Below, piece by piece: positions 42,111-50,203 of a stretch of 57,236 bases of DNA. Position 1 is the first letter of the stretch. Each line of letters begins with the position of its first letter. The notes beneath the pieces are model-generated. The model saw only the letters and a program-made list of their open reading frames with translations, was not told the origin of the DNA and made no database searches. The stretch covers positions 1-57,236 of the forward strand of contig JARLIM010000028.1 of assembly GCA_031291725.1 (NCBI GenBank). Reading direction: 5' to 3'. Source of the DNA: Acetobacteraceae bacterium. Lineage in GTDB: Bacteria; Pseudomonadota; Alphaproteobacteria; Acetobacterales; Acetobacteraceae. The position numbers were made by a program, and so were the translations under genes.

Positions 42111-42146
42111 GCGACGCGCTACCACGAAATCAGCGGCGCGCGTCGC
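42111..42146. promoter_or_regulatory. hairpin upstream of the FAH-family gene
   Basis: GCGACGCGC at 42111-42119 pairs perfectly with GCGCGTCGC at 42138-42146 across an 18-base loop. It lies between the YeeE/YedE gene and the next start codon. Neither strand shows a U-run, so its role as terminator or leader structure is open. Confidence 0.35.
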
Positions 42147-42177
42147 TTTCCCGAGAATCCCAAGGGGGGACAACAAA

Positions 42178-43023
42178 ATGAAATTGCTCCGTTATGGCCC
42201 GGTGGGCGCAGAAAAGCCCGGTCTGCTCGATGCTGATGGCAACATCCGTGCATTGGAAGAATTCGTCCGCGATATCGATGGTGCCTCACTTTCCCCGGCC
42301 AAGCTCGCCGAACTCGCCGCCATCAACCCGGCCAGTCTGCCGCTGGTCAAAGGCAACCCGCGCATCGGTGCCTGCGTCGCCCGTCCGCTGAACTTCATCT
42401 GCATCGGTCTGAACTACGCCGACCATGCCGCCGAATCCGGCCTGCCGGTGCCGAAAGAGCCGATCATCTTCATCAAGGCCGCCAATTCCTATAACGGCCC
42501 GTTCGATGACGTGATGATTCCGCGCGGCTCGGTGAAGTCCGATTGGGAAGTCGAACTCGGCGTCGTCATCGGCACCAAGGCCAGCTACGTCACCGAAGAA
42601 GACGCGCTGAATCACGTTGCCGGCTACTGCGTCATCAATGACGTCTCCGAGCGCGAATACCAGATCGAGCGCGGCGGCACCTGGGATAAGGGCAAGGGCT
42701 GCGACACCTTCGGCCCGATCGGCCCGTGGATGGTGACGAAGGACGAAGTGGCGGATGTGCAGAATCTCGGCATGTTCTGCGATGTGGACGGTGTGCGCAT
42801 GCAGACCGGCAGCACGGCGACGATGATCTTCGGTGTCAAGCAGCTCGTCAGCTACGTCTCGCACTTCATGACGCTCAACCCCGGCGACGTCATCGCCACC
42901 GGCACCCCGCCGGGCGTGGGCATGGGCAAGAAGCCGGAGCCGATCTTCCTCAAGGTGGGCCAGACCATGCGCCTGGGCATCGATGGCCTCGGCGAGCAGG
43001 CGCAGAAGACGATCGCGGCCTGA
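42178..43023 (+). CDS. fumarylacetoacetate hydrolase-family protein
   Basis: 281 residues. FAH-fold hydrolase/decarboxylase cleaving or hydrating beta-diketo acids. Seen: FICIGLNYADHAAESGLPVP, IIFIKAANSYNGPFDDV, SDWEVELGVVIG with the metal-binding Glu residues, GYCVINDVSEREYQIERGG, and GDVIATGTPPGVG. Relatives with this end-to-end pattern include 2,4-diketo-3-deoxy-L-fuconate hydrolase and related sugar-acid enzymes. AAGGGGGGA at ~42161-42169 strongly supports ATG 42178. It is likely the last enzyme of the TRAP-linked locus. Confidence 0.88.
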   Translation: MKLLRYGPVGAEKPGLLDADGNIRALEEFVRDIDGASLSPAKLAELAAINPASLPLVKGNPRIGACVARPLNFICIGLNYADHAAESGLPVPKEPIIFIKAANSYNGPFDDVMIPRGSVKSDWEVELGVVIGTKASYVTEEDALNHVAGYCVINDVSEREYQIERGGTWDKGKGCDTFGPIGPWMVTKDEVADVQNLGMFCDVDGVRMQTGSTATMIFGVKQLVSYVSHFMTLNPGDVIATGTPPGVGMGKKPEPIFLKVGQTMRLGIDGLGEQAQKTIAA

Positions 43024-43029
43024 TTTTCT

Positions 43030-43122
43030 CCGTCATTGCGAGGCGTGCAGCGACGTGGCAATCCAGGAATCCGAGATTGGACCTGCGATTTCTGGAGTGC
43101 CACGCTCCGCTCGCAATGACGG
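43030..43122. repeat. intergenic palindromic repeat (CGTCATTG family), copy 6
   Basis: CCGTCATTGCGAG at 43030-43042 and CTCGCAATGACGG at 43110-43122 are perfect inverted repeats; the interior also pairs as GTGGCA...TGCCAC with mismatches. It lies between the FAH-family gene and the glycosyltransferase gene. Confidence 0.85.
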
Positions 43123-43134
43123 GAATGTCTCAAT

Positions 43135-44526
43135 TTGCCCAAAGCTTTAGCCACTCTCATCCTGGCGTTCACCCTGGCCCGGCTGCTGCTCGGCTGGGGT
43201 CTGCCGCTCGGGATTGACGAAAGCTACATGGTGGTGGCCGGACGCGGCGCCTATGCGCTCGGCTATTTCGATCACCCGCCGCTCGCATGGTGGATGAGCC
43301 GTCTTGCCGCCGATCTCACCGGCAGCGAGGCCGCCATTGTGGTGCGGTTGCCCTTCATTCTCCTCTTCGCCGTCTCAAGCTGGCTGATGGCACGGCTGGG
43401 CACCGAACTGACCGGAGCCCGTGCCGGATTCTGGGCGGTGTTGGCGCTCAATCTCTCACCGGTCTTCGGCGTCACCTCCGGCGGCTGGGTGCTGCCCGAT
43501 GGGCCGCTCGATTGCGCGCTGTTGGGTGCTGCACTCTGCCTCATCCACGCGGTGCGCAGCGGGGCGTGGCGCTGGTGGCTCGGCGTGGGATTGTGCTTCG
43601 GCCTCGCCATGCTGTCGAAATACACCGCAGCGCTGACCGGCTTCGGGCTGGTGGTGTTTCTGGCGGTGACACCGTCGCAGCGCCATTGGTTCCGCACGCC
43701 GCAACTCTACGTGGCGGGGCTGCTGGCGCTGGTGGTGTTCTCGCCGGTGCTGATCTGGAACGCGCAGAACGGCTTCGCGTCGCTGGCCTTCCAATCCGGC
43801 CGGGCCGCAGCCGCAGCCCTGCATCCGTTCGGCCCTGTTGTGGTGCTGGCCGGTGAGGCGCTGTTTGTTCTGCCGTGGATCTGGGCCGGGCTGATGCGCG
43901 CGCTCTGGCAGGGCTGGCGCGGACTCTCCATCGAGGCCCGCCTGCTCGCCTGCCTCGCCACCCCGCCGATATTGCTGTTCTGCATCGTCGCCCTGTGGTC
44001 GCGGCAGGTGCTGTTTCATTGGGCGGCACCGGGCTATCTGATGCTCTACCCGCTGCTCGGCGCTTGGCTCGCACAGAAGGAATGGGCCGGGCGGGCGGGG
44101 CGCGCGACTTCGTGGTTTCTGGGCAGTGTCGCGGTCGTCGCCGTGGTGCTGATCCGTCTGCCGGTGAATCTTCCGCACGACCCGCTGCTGCAAGCCCGCA
44201 ATTGGACGCCTTTGCGCGCCGCTGTGGCGGATAACGATTTACCGGTGGCAGCGATCTCCTGGGCCGATGCGGGCAAGCTCGGCATCGGGCTGGGACCTGC
44301 GCGGGAATTGCTCTGCCTGAACGTCGATGCCCGTGAATTTCGCTTCCATCCACATCCCCGGCCGGGCAGCGACGTGGTGATCGTCGCCCCGCATCGCGAT
44401 GTGGCGGCCATCCAAGCGGCTTATGGCGGGTTATTCGCCAGCATCGAGGAACGTCCGGGCGCGCGGGTGAGCGACACGGAATTCGGCGTCTTTATCGGAC
44501 GCGGTTTGAAGGCGTGGCCGCATTAG
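43135..44526 (+). CDS. ArnT/PMT-like glycosyltransferase family 39 membrane protein
   Basis: 463 residues, about ten to twelve membrane helices. The first periplasmic loop has IDESYMVVAGRGAYALGYFDHPPLAWW, where the Asp-Glu and HPP are hallmarks of GT39/ArnT-type enzymes that move a sugar from a polyprenyl phosphate. A hydrophilic C-terminal domain (residues ~355-463) follows. The start is TTG 43135, since no in-frame ATG precedes the first helix. The acceptor, whether lipid A, protein or another envelope glycan, is unknown. It converges with alr; the two stop codons overlap in the tetranucleotide TTAG at 44523-44526. Confidence 0.86.
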   Translation: MPKALATLILAFTLARLLLGWGLPLGIDESYMVVAGRGAYALGYFDHPPLAWWMSRLAADLTGSEAAIVVRLPFILLFAVSSWLMARLGTELTGARAGFWAVLALNLSPVFGVTSGGWVLPDGPLDCALLGAALCLIHAVRSGAWRWWLGVGLCFGLAMLSKYTAALTGFGLVVFLAVTPSQRHWFRTPQLYVAGLLALVVFSPVLIWNAQNGFASLAFQSGRAAAAALHPFGPVVVLAGEALFVLPWIWAGLMRALWQGWRGLSIEARLLACLATPPILLFCIVALWSRQVLFHWAAPGYLMLYPLLGAWLAQKEWAGRAGRATSWFLGSVAVVAVVLIRLPVNLPHDPLLQARNWTPLRAAVADNDLPVAAISWADAGKLGIGLGPARELLCLNVDAREFRFHPHPRPGSDVVIVAPHRDVAAIQAAYGGLFASIEERPGARVSDTEFGVFIGRGLKAWPH

Positions 44527-45626
44527 CCGACATATCTGCGCACGAATCGCCGCCCCAAGCCGGTCAGAATCTCATACCCAATCGTCCCCGCCGCCGCTGC
44601 CACATCATCCACGCTGCGATGCGGCCCGATCAGCTCCACCAGATCGCCCGGCCTGACCTCCACCCCGGTCGCGTCGACCACCAGCGAATCCATCGACACC
44701 CGCCCGATGATCGGCATCGCCTGATCGCCGAACCACACCTGCCCCTGCCCCGACAGCGCCCTGCGAAACCCGTCCGCATAGCCCACCGCCAAAGTCGCCA
44801 AATGGGCGGGATGATCCGGGCTTTGGGTGTGGCCGTAGCCCACCGGGGTGAAGGCCGCCACATCGCGGGTCTGCATCACCATCGCGTCCAGCCGCATGAC
44901 CGGCTCCATCGGGTTGGGCTGCCCCGGCGTGGGGTTGATGCCATACAGCGCAGCCCCTGGGCGGACGATATCGAACTGCGCCTCGGCCCCCAGGAAAATC
45001 CCACTCGATGCCGACAGGCTGGCGGGCAGAGGCGGCAGTTGCGCGCGCATCCGGTTGAAGCGGGCAATCTGCGCCGCATTGGCCGGGTGCTCCGGCTCAT
45101 CCGCACAGGCCAGATGGCTGACCACGCCGCGTAGACCGATCCCCGCCAGCGCACCCGGTTCAGCGCAGACAGTGGCCAAATCGGCCTCCGACAGCCCGAA
45201 CCGGCTCATCCCGGTGTCCAGTTGCAAATAGGCCGGCAGCACATGCCGGTCCCGCCGCGCCAAAGCCGACCACGCCGCCACCTGCGCCGATGCGTTCAAT
45301 ACCGGCACAATGCCCTGTGCCGCGAACGCCGCCTCCGCGCCCGGCGCCGGGCCATGCAGCACGATCAACTCCACATCGGGCGGCACAATGTCGCGCAATG
45401 CCTGCGCCTCGGCCAGATGGGCAACGACGATGTGGCGGCAGCCTTCGGCCAGCAGCGCCTGCACCACCGGCACCGCCCCCACCCCATAGCCATCCGCCTT
45501 GACCACGCCCGCCACCGCCGCACGCGGCGCTTCGGCGCACAGCCTGCGATAATTGCGCCCAAGCGCGCCGAGATCGACGGTCAGCACGCCACCGCTGGCG
45601 AAAGCCTCGCTGTCCAATTCAGGCAC
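44523..45626 (-). CDS. alr: alanine racemase
   Basis: 367 residues. PLP enzyme making D-alanine for peptidoglycan. Seen: LTVDLGALGRNYRRL, the PLP-lysine motif VVKADGYGVGA, QLDTGMSRFGL, SSGIFLG, RPGAALYGINP, the catalytic Tyr in the VGYGHT region and GRVSMDSLVVDATG. GTG 45626 is taken as the start; a TTG at 45635 is possible, and no suitable ATG exists. It is head-to-head with the small membrane protein gene. Confidence 0.93.
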   Translation of the reverse strand: MPELDSEAFASGGVLTVDLGALGRNYRRLCAEAPRAAVAGVVKADGYGVGAVPVVQALLAEGCRHIVVAHLAEAQALRDIVPPDVELIVLHGPAPGAEAAFAAQGIVPVLNASAQVAAWSALARRDRHVLPAYLQLDTGMSRFGLSEADLATVCAEPGALAGIGLRGVVSHLACADEPEHPANAAQIARFNRMRAQLPPLPASLSASSGIFLGAEAQFDIVRPGAALYGINPTPGQPNPMEPVMRLDAMVMQTRDVAAFTPVGYGHTQSPDHPAHLATLAVGYADGFRRALSGQGQVWFGDQAMPIIGRVSMDSLVVDATGVEVRPGDLVELIGPHRSVDDVAAAAGTIGYEILTGLGRRFVRRYVG

Positions 45627-45657
45627 TCCATTCAAATCCGGCCCGGCCCAGCATAGG

Positions 45658-45972
45658 ATGCGCCGACGCTTCTGTCTGGTGCCCTTCCCGATGCCGCCCC
45701 GCAAACCAGCCCCACCGCCAATGCGTCCGCGCCGCTTCTGGCCGCGACTGATCATCCCCGGCTTGGCGCTGGCGGTGTTCGGGTCGCTCTGGCTGTTGGA
45801 CACCGGAGCGCTGCTGCACTTCACCCGCATCGCGGCACTCGCCTATCCGCGCACCACACTGGCCATCCTCGGGGTGTTCGGATTGACCATCGCCATCAGC
45901 CTATGGCGCACCCACACGGCACCGCCGCCACCGCCGCCGCGACAGAAACGACCGCGCCGACCGAAAGGCTAA
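45658..45972 (+). CDS. small two-helix membrane protein, unknown function
   Basis: 104 residues, not recognised. A basic Pro/Arg-rich N-terminus precedes two hydrophobic segments, residues ~30-45 (LIIPGLALAVFGSLWLL) and ~60-78 (TTLAILGVFGLTIAISL), and a Pro/Arg/Lys tail (PPPPPPRQKRPRRPKG). Both ends are therefore expected to be cytoplasmic. ATG 45658 is used; in-frame ATGs at 45691 and 45721 remain possible. It is transcribed divergently from alr. Confidence 0.55.
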   Translation: MRRRFCLVPFPMPPRKPAPPPMRPRRFWPRLIIPGLALAVFGSLWLLDTGALLHFTRIAALAYPRTTLAILGVFGLTIAISLWRTHTAPPPPPPRQKRPRRPKG

Positions 45973-45985
45973 AGCCGCGCCCTAT

Positions 45986-46013
45986 CCTATTGACCCGCAA
46001 GGGTTCAATAGGG
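45986..46013. terminator. hairpin between convergent genes
   Basis: CCTATTGACCC (45986-45996) pairs with GGGTTCAATAGG (46001-46012) with one bulged base and a GCAA loop. It is placed between the stops of the small membrane protein gene (+) and the exported partner protein gene (-), so it could end both transcripts. Confidence 0.5.
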
Positions 46014-46020
46014 TCCAGGC

Positions 46021-46467
46021 TCAATGCTTGGCGTTGTTTGGCGCAACACCGGTGCGCGGCGCCGGCGCCTGCCCCTGCGTCGGCGGTGGGTTGTTGCCTT
46101 CCCAGAGCTGCAGCACCTCGGTTGGATGGATGCAGGAAATATTGCCCACCGAGGCCGCACCATAGCGATAATAGCCACCTTCCGGCGGCAGCGTCGGCAC
46201 TGAAATCGGCAAATAGATGTAACAAACCGATCCATCGATCGGATCACGCCAACGCTGAATAATCGTGTCCTTCATCGGGCCGCGATATATCCGCTCCAGC
46301 AACATCGTCGGAAAACTATCCCAAGTCGGTTGCTGCGGCTGCGGCTGAGCCTGCGGCGGCTCGGGAGGGGCTTGTGGGGCGGGCGCCGGTTTTTGTGCGA
46401 AAGCCGTGGCAGCTGTCAAAGCTGCCACGGCCCCACCAACCAGCGCGCGGATGGTCAATCCACGCAC
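46021..46467 (-). CDS. exported small protein linked to the trimeric autotransporter
   Basis: 148 residues, not recognised. Signal peptide (MRGLTIRALVGGAVAALTAA...FAQ), a Pro/Gln-rich spacer to residue ~48, then a compact domain with two Cys (SVCYIYLP and NISCIHP) and an aromatic core (ERIYRGPMKD, YYRYGAASVG, LQLWEG). A periplasmic disulfide protein is likely. GTG 46467 is 20 bases after the autotransporter stop, on the same strand, so the two are probably one operon. By analogy with small partner proteins of some trimeric autotransporters it might aid secretion or anchoring; this is inference. Confidence 0.7.
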   Translation of the reverse strand: MRGLTIRALVGGAVAALTAATAFAQKPAPAPQAPPEPPQAQPQPQQPTWDSFPTMLLERIYRGPMKDTIIQRWRDPIDGSVCYIYLPISVPTLPPEGGYYRYGAASVGNISCIHPTEVLQLWEGNNPPPTQGQAPAPRTGVAPNNAKH

Positions 46468-46487
46468 GATGCCTAAAACCCCTGCGA

Positions 46488-47855
46488 TCAGAATTCGACC
46501 GCCACGCCCACGCGGCCACCCACAGCACCCGCTTCACCGGCACCAATCGCACCTGTGATGTAGAGCGGAACATCGGTGTTCACGCGGTGCGCGAAGTTGA
46601 TCGCCGCCGAGTAGTAGCCAGCATAAGTCGCACCATTGAAGCCAATGGTGGTCTTGCCGGGAGCCGACGGGGTGATGATCGAGCTCATCGCCATCGAAGT
46701 GGCAATGCCACGCTTGAGCAGACGTTCAGCCGAATTCAGCTGATTGACGTTGACCGCATCGGTGCCGAGCACGCCCGGCGCCAAATCGCTGATCGTGCGA
46801 CCGCCAACGGAAACCGTGTTCGCCCGGCTCGTCGTGGTGTCGGAGCCGAGGGCAACGCTGTTGGTGCCAGTCGCAGTCACCGAAGCACTCGCGCCAAAGG
46901 CCATGCTGTTGCTCGCCGACGCCGTTGCGCCATTGCCCAAGGCCACGCTGCTGGCCGCCGACGCCGTCGCGCCGCTGCCCAAGGCCACGCTCCCGTTAGC
47001 CGCTGCCGCCGTGGACGCACCATTGCCGATGGCCACCGAGCTGGTGCCGCCCGCCGTTGCCGTGCCACCCGCATAGGAGGCCGTGCCCGATGCCGTCGCG
47101 CCATAACCGACCGCCGTCGCAAGGCTGTTGGAGACCGTCGCGCCAGCGCCCAGGGCAGTGCCATCTAACGATGCGGCCGATACCGATGAACCCGTGCCGA
47201 CCGACACAGCGCCAGACCCCATGGCCTGACCGCCGCCGATGGCGGAGGAATTCGCGCCGGAGGCGTTCGACCCGTACCCAAACGCCGAAGCGTTTGAACC
47301 GCTACCGCCGGCCTGAGCCCCCGCACCGAATGCGGACGAGTTGTTGCCGCTGGTCACCGCACCGTCACCGACGGCCGAGTTGCTGGCACCGTTGGCGACA
47401 GCGTTCCCAATCGCCACGGCATTCGTATCGCTCGCGCTGGCGCCCGCACCCAAAGCGGTGGCCCCCTGGCCATTGGCGGCCGCACTATTCCCAAGCGCCG
47501 TGGCATTCAGCACGCTGGCCTGCGTGCCGGCACCGATGGCGATGGCGTTCGTGCCACCCGCGCTCGCAGAGCCGTCGGACGAAACCGCCAAGCCGCTGCC
47601 CGTGCCATTGACCGTGGCATTGCTCACAGTCGCGTTCGTGCCGGAGAAGCTGCTCAACGCGTTGACGCTGGCTGACCCGCTCACCGACACGCCAGCACCC
47701 GTATAGCCCGACCCGACACTCGTATCGGTGGTGGCGGTGTTACCGACGATGGCCGTCTGCGCGCTGGCGGGCGACACCATCGCGAACGCCACGGCCGCAG
47801 CGCCCGCCATCAGAACGCCACGCGAAAGACGCTTTGCCAAAGAAATGTTCAGCAT
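46488..47855 (-). CDS. trimeric autotransporter adhesin (YadA-like), short
   Basis: 455 residues. AGGAGG lies 7 bases before ATG 47855. A signal peptide (MLNISLAKRLSRGVLMAGAA...ASA) is followed by ~300 residues of YadA-type head repeats (AIAIGAGTQASVLNATALG and similar, spaced by 14-16 residues), a neck-like TDAVNVNQLNSA, and a ~75-residue YadA membrane anchor ending GGRVGVAVEF, with a C-terminal Phe. There is almost no coiled-coil stalk, so the head should sit close to the outer membrane. It is expected to form a trimer through the outer membrane and act in adhesion. The small exported protein gene follows. Confidence 0.9.
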   Translation of the reverse strand: MLNISLAKRLSRGVLMAGAAAVAFAMVSPASAQTAIVGNTATTDTSVGSGYTGAGVSVSGSASVNALSSFSGTNATVSNATVNGTGSGLAVSSDGSASAGGTNAIAIGAGTQASVLNATALGNSAAANGQGATALGAGASASDTNAVAIGNAVANGASNSAVGDGAVTSGNNSSAFGAGAQAGGSGSNASAFGYGSNASGANSSAIGGGQAMGSGAVSVGTGSSVSAASLDGTALGAGATVSNSLATAVGYGATASGTASYAGGTATAGGTSSVAIGNGASTAAAANGSVALGSGATASAASSVALGNGATASASNSMAFGASASVTATGTNSVALGSDTTTSRANTVSVGGRTISDLAPGVLGTDAVNVNQLNSAERLLKRGIATSMAMSSIITPSAPGKTTIGFNGATYAGYYSAAINFAHRVNTDVPLYITGAIGAGEAGAVGGRVGVAVEF

Positions 47856-48289
47856 GGAACTACCTCCTAGAATCGGTTCAGGGGCGAAACCAGATATCTC
47901 CGCATAACGGTACTGTCTGCTTCGCACGCGCATATCAGTCCCCCGATTCCTGCCAGGAATTGTCCGTTGCGGCAAGAGTGAAGACACGCGATTCGTCCCA
48001 GTTCTCCGCCCTGCGACATATTCGACACAAGATTTCATGCAAATCACGCTGCCTTGGCGCAGAAGCAACGCTGCGTTAAATCGAGATCAGCTTGTCAGGC
48101 CATTGCCCCTTAACATTTCAGCCAAACCCGGCACGCGGCCGCTGATCATGGCGCCGCACCAAGTCTGCGCGTTCTTCACCGATGACACCGCCGCATGCAT
48201 CGCGTTGCACTGAGCGGTCACGGAAGTCATCCGACCGTATAATTTCGTATTCCACGATGTTGAACGCCACAAAATCGAGGCATTAATAA

Positions 48290-48450
48290 AATATACCAAC
48301 CGTCTCGCAACACAATTATTTATCAAAATCCGAAATCAACACATCAAGTATATCATAAATTACTATCTATATTAATATTAATACCAAAAAATTACTTCCA
48401 AATTGTATTTTATATAGCGATAATACTAAATTTCCGAAAAAATTTTTTCC
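48290..48450. other. AT-rich intergenic island
   Basis: The gap 47856-48668 contains no supportable gene. Within it, 48301-48450 counts 35 G/C of 150 bases (~23%), in sharp contrast with the surrounding GC-rich DNA. It includes AT-only blocks (ATTAATATTAAT) and the perfect palindrome GAAAAAATTTTTTC at 48436-48449, which should be strongly curved. It lies upstream of the autotransporter gene and beyond the degP stop. Possibilities are a binding region for a silencing nucleoid protein, a recombination scar, or a regulatory region. From 48538 to 48574 a TTGTGAG...CTCACAA hairpin related to the CGTCATTG repeats follows. Confidence 0.6.
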
Positions 48451-48668
48451 ACAGTCATGCCGCAAGAATGTACGGATCGTTACACGATCTACACTGCGAA
48501 CGCCACGCACCAGCCCTGCTGGAGGCGCTGGATCGCCTTTGTGAGAGGCCTTCGTCGCCCAAGGCTCCTCACAATGGCGCTCAGCTGGTCAGTGGGAAAA
48601 TTCATAAGACAAGCAACTTAGTCCAACCAGACTAACCGCGCAGCGGTTCGGTCAGGTTGGACGTTGCG

Positions 48669-50180
48669 CTAGCCGCCCTGCCCCTTCACCAACGGCGCCA
48701 AGGGCAGCGCGATGTAGCGCATGCCGTCACCGGTCTGCACCAGGAACAGCACCGATTTGCGGCCGGATTTGCGGAAGCGATCCACACGTTCCGCCACCAC
48801 TTCCGGTGCCGTCGCCTCTTCCTGCTGCACTTCCACGATCACGTCGCCGGGCTTAAGGCCTTTCTCGATGGCGGAGGATTTCGGCAGGACATCGACAATC
48901 ACCACGCCCTTCTGGCCGTCCGGCAACTGAAACTTGCTGCGCAAATCATCCGACAGCGGTGCGATTTTCAGGCCCAGACCCGCCACATCGACCGGCTTAC
49001 TGCTCGGCTTTTTGACATCGCCGGGCTTGGTGTCGTTGCTGGCAAGCCTGGCGTCGTCCGGCATCTCACCGACGACAATATCCAGGCTGACCTCCTTGCC
49101 ATCGCGCCAGACCACCACCGGCACCTTCTTGCCGATTTCAGTCTCGGCCACCGTGCGGGGCAGGTTGCGCATTTCCTTGATGGCAACGCCATTGAAGGAC
49201 AGCACCACATCGCCACCCTGCAACTTCGCCTTCGCCGCCGGGCCGCCATCGTCCAACGCCGCAATCATCGCCCCGGTCGGCTCTTTCAGCCCAACGGAAT
49301 CGGCGATGTCTTGCGAGACCGGTTGGATTTTCACCCCGATATAGCCCCGGCGCGGATGGCCGAATTGGCGCAGCTGGTTGATCACCAGCTTGGCCTGATT
49401 GGCCGGAATCGAGAACCCCAGGCCGATCGAGCCGCCCGAGCGGGAATAGATCGCCGTATTGATGCCGATCACCTCGCCGTCCATGTTGAACAGCGGCCCG
49501 CCGGAATTGCCCTGATTGATCGCCGCATCGGTCTGGATGAAATCGTCATAGGCCCCCTGACGGATGTCACGCCCACGCGCCGAGACGATGCCCGCCGTGA
49601 CGGAGCCACCCAGGCCGAACGGGTTGCCAATGGCGATCACCCAATCGCCCACGCGCGACTTATCGCTGTCCCCCCATGACACCGGGGTCAGCGGATGATC
49701 GGTCTCCACCTTCAACAGCGCCACATCCACCCGCGGATCGGTGCCGATCAGCTTGGCCTTGATGGTGGTGTTGTCCTGCAGAATGACGTTGATCTCGTCC
49801 GCACCTTCGATGACGTGATTATTCGTCACGATATAGCCGGTCGCATCGATGATGAAGCCGGAGCCGAGGCTTTGCGATTTGCGCCCCTCCCCCTGCTCTC
49901 CCGGCTCACCGCCGCCACCGCCGCCACCTTGGCGGTTGCGATCCATGAAATCGTGGAAAAATTTCTCCATCGGCGAACCCGGCGGAAACGGCAGATCCGG
50001 CATGTCCGGTTCGCCGCCCCCCTTGATCGTCTGGGTGGAGGCGATGTTGACCACGCCGGGCAGCAGGCGCGCTGCCAGATCGGCAAATCCGTCAGGCGCC
50101 GGATGGGCGAAAGCGGGCTGCATGGCGAACACCAGCAGCGTGACCACAAACGGGCGCAACAGGCGGGACATCCGGCTCAT
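48669..50180 (-). CDS. Do/DegP-family periplasmic serine endoprotease
   Basis: 503 residues. Envelope protease/chaperone. Signal peptide (MSRMSRLLRPFVVTLLVFAMQ...AFA), trypsin-like domain with catalytic His (TNNHVIEGADE), Asp (RVDVALLK) and Ser (QGNSGGPLF), then two PDZ domains (RRGYIGVKIQ... and VAGLGLKIAPLS...). A Gly-rich insert follows the protease N-terminal strand (QGGGGGGGEPG). ATG 50180 has GAGAGG nine bases upstream; an ATG at 50207 would overlap the hflC stop. It is downstream of hflK-hflC, a frequent alphaproteobacterial order, and functions in the same quality-control network. Confidence 0.94.
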   Translation of the reverse strand: MSRMSRLLRPFVVTLLVFAMQPAFAHPAPDGFADLAARLLPGVVNIASTQTIKGGGEPDMPDLPFPPGSPMEKFFHDFMDRNRQGGGGGGGEPGEQGEGRKSQSLGSGFIIDATGYIVTNNHVIEGADEINVILQDNTTIKAKLIGTDPRVDVALLKVETDHPLTPVSWGDSDKSRVGDWVIAIGNPFGLGGSVTAGIVSARGRDIRQGAYDDFIQTDAAINQGNSGGPLFNMDGEVIGINTAIYSRSGGSIGLGFSIPANQAKLVINQLRQFGHPRRGYIGVKIQPVSQDIADSVGLKEPTGAMIAALDDGGPAAKAKLQGGDVVLSFNGVAIKEMRNLPRTVAETEIGKKVPVVVWRDGKEVSLDIVVGEMPDDARLASNDTKPGDVKKPSSKPVDVAGLGLKIAPLSDDLRSKFQLPDGQKGVVIVDVLPKSSAIEKGLKPGDVIVEVQQEEATAPEVVAERVDRFRKSGRKSVLFLVQTGDGMRYIALPLAPLVKGQGG

Positions 50181-50203
50181 CGATGTGATCCTCTCAAACG
50201 CAA

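Noticed and set aside
48087..48326. 79-codon minus-strand open frame in the AT-rich gap
   Set aside because: No ribosome-binding site, no recognisable domain, and part of it lies in the AT-rich tract.
48445..48453. TTTTCCACA resembling a DnaA box next to AT-rich DNA (possible origin)
   Set aside because: Only one such box was seen, and typical origin neighbours (dnaA, dnaN, parAB, hemE) are absent.
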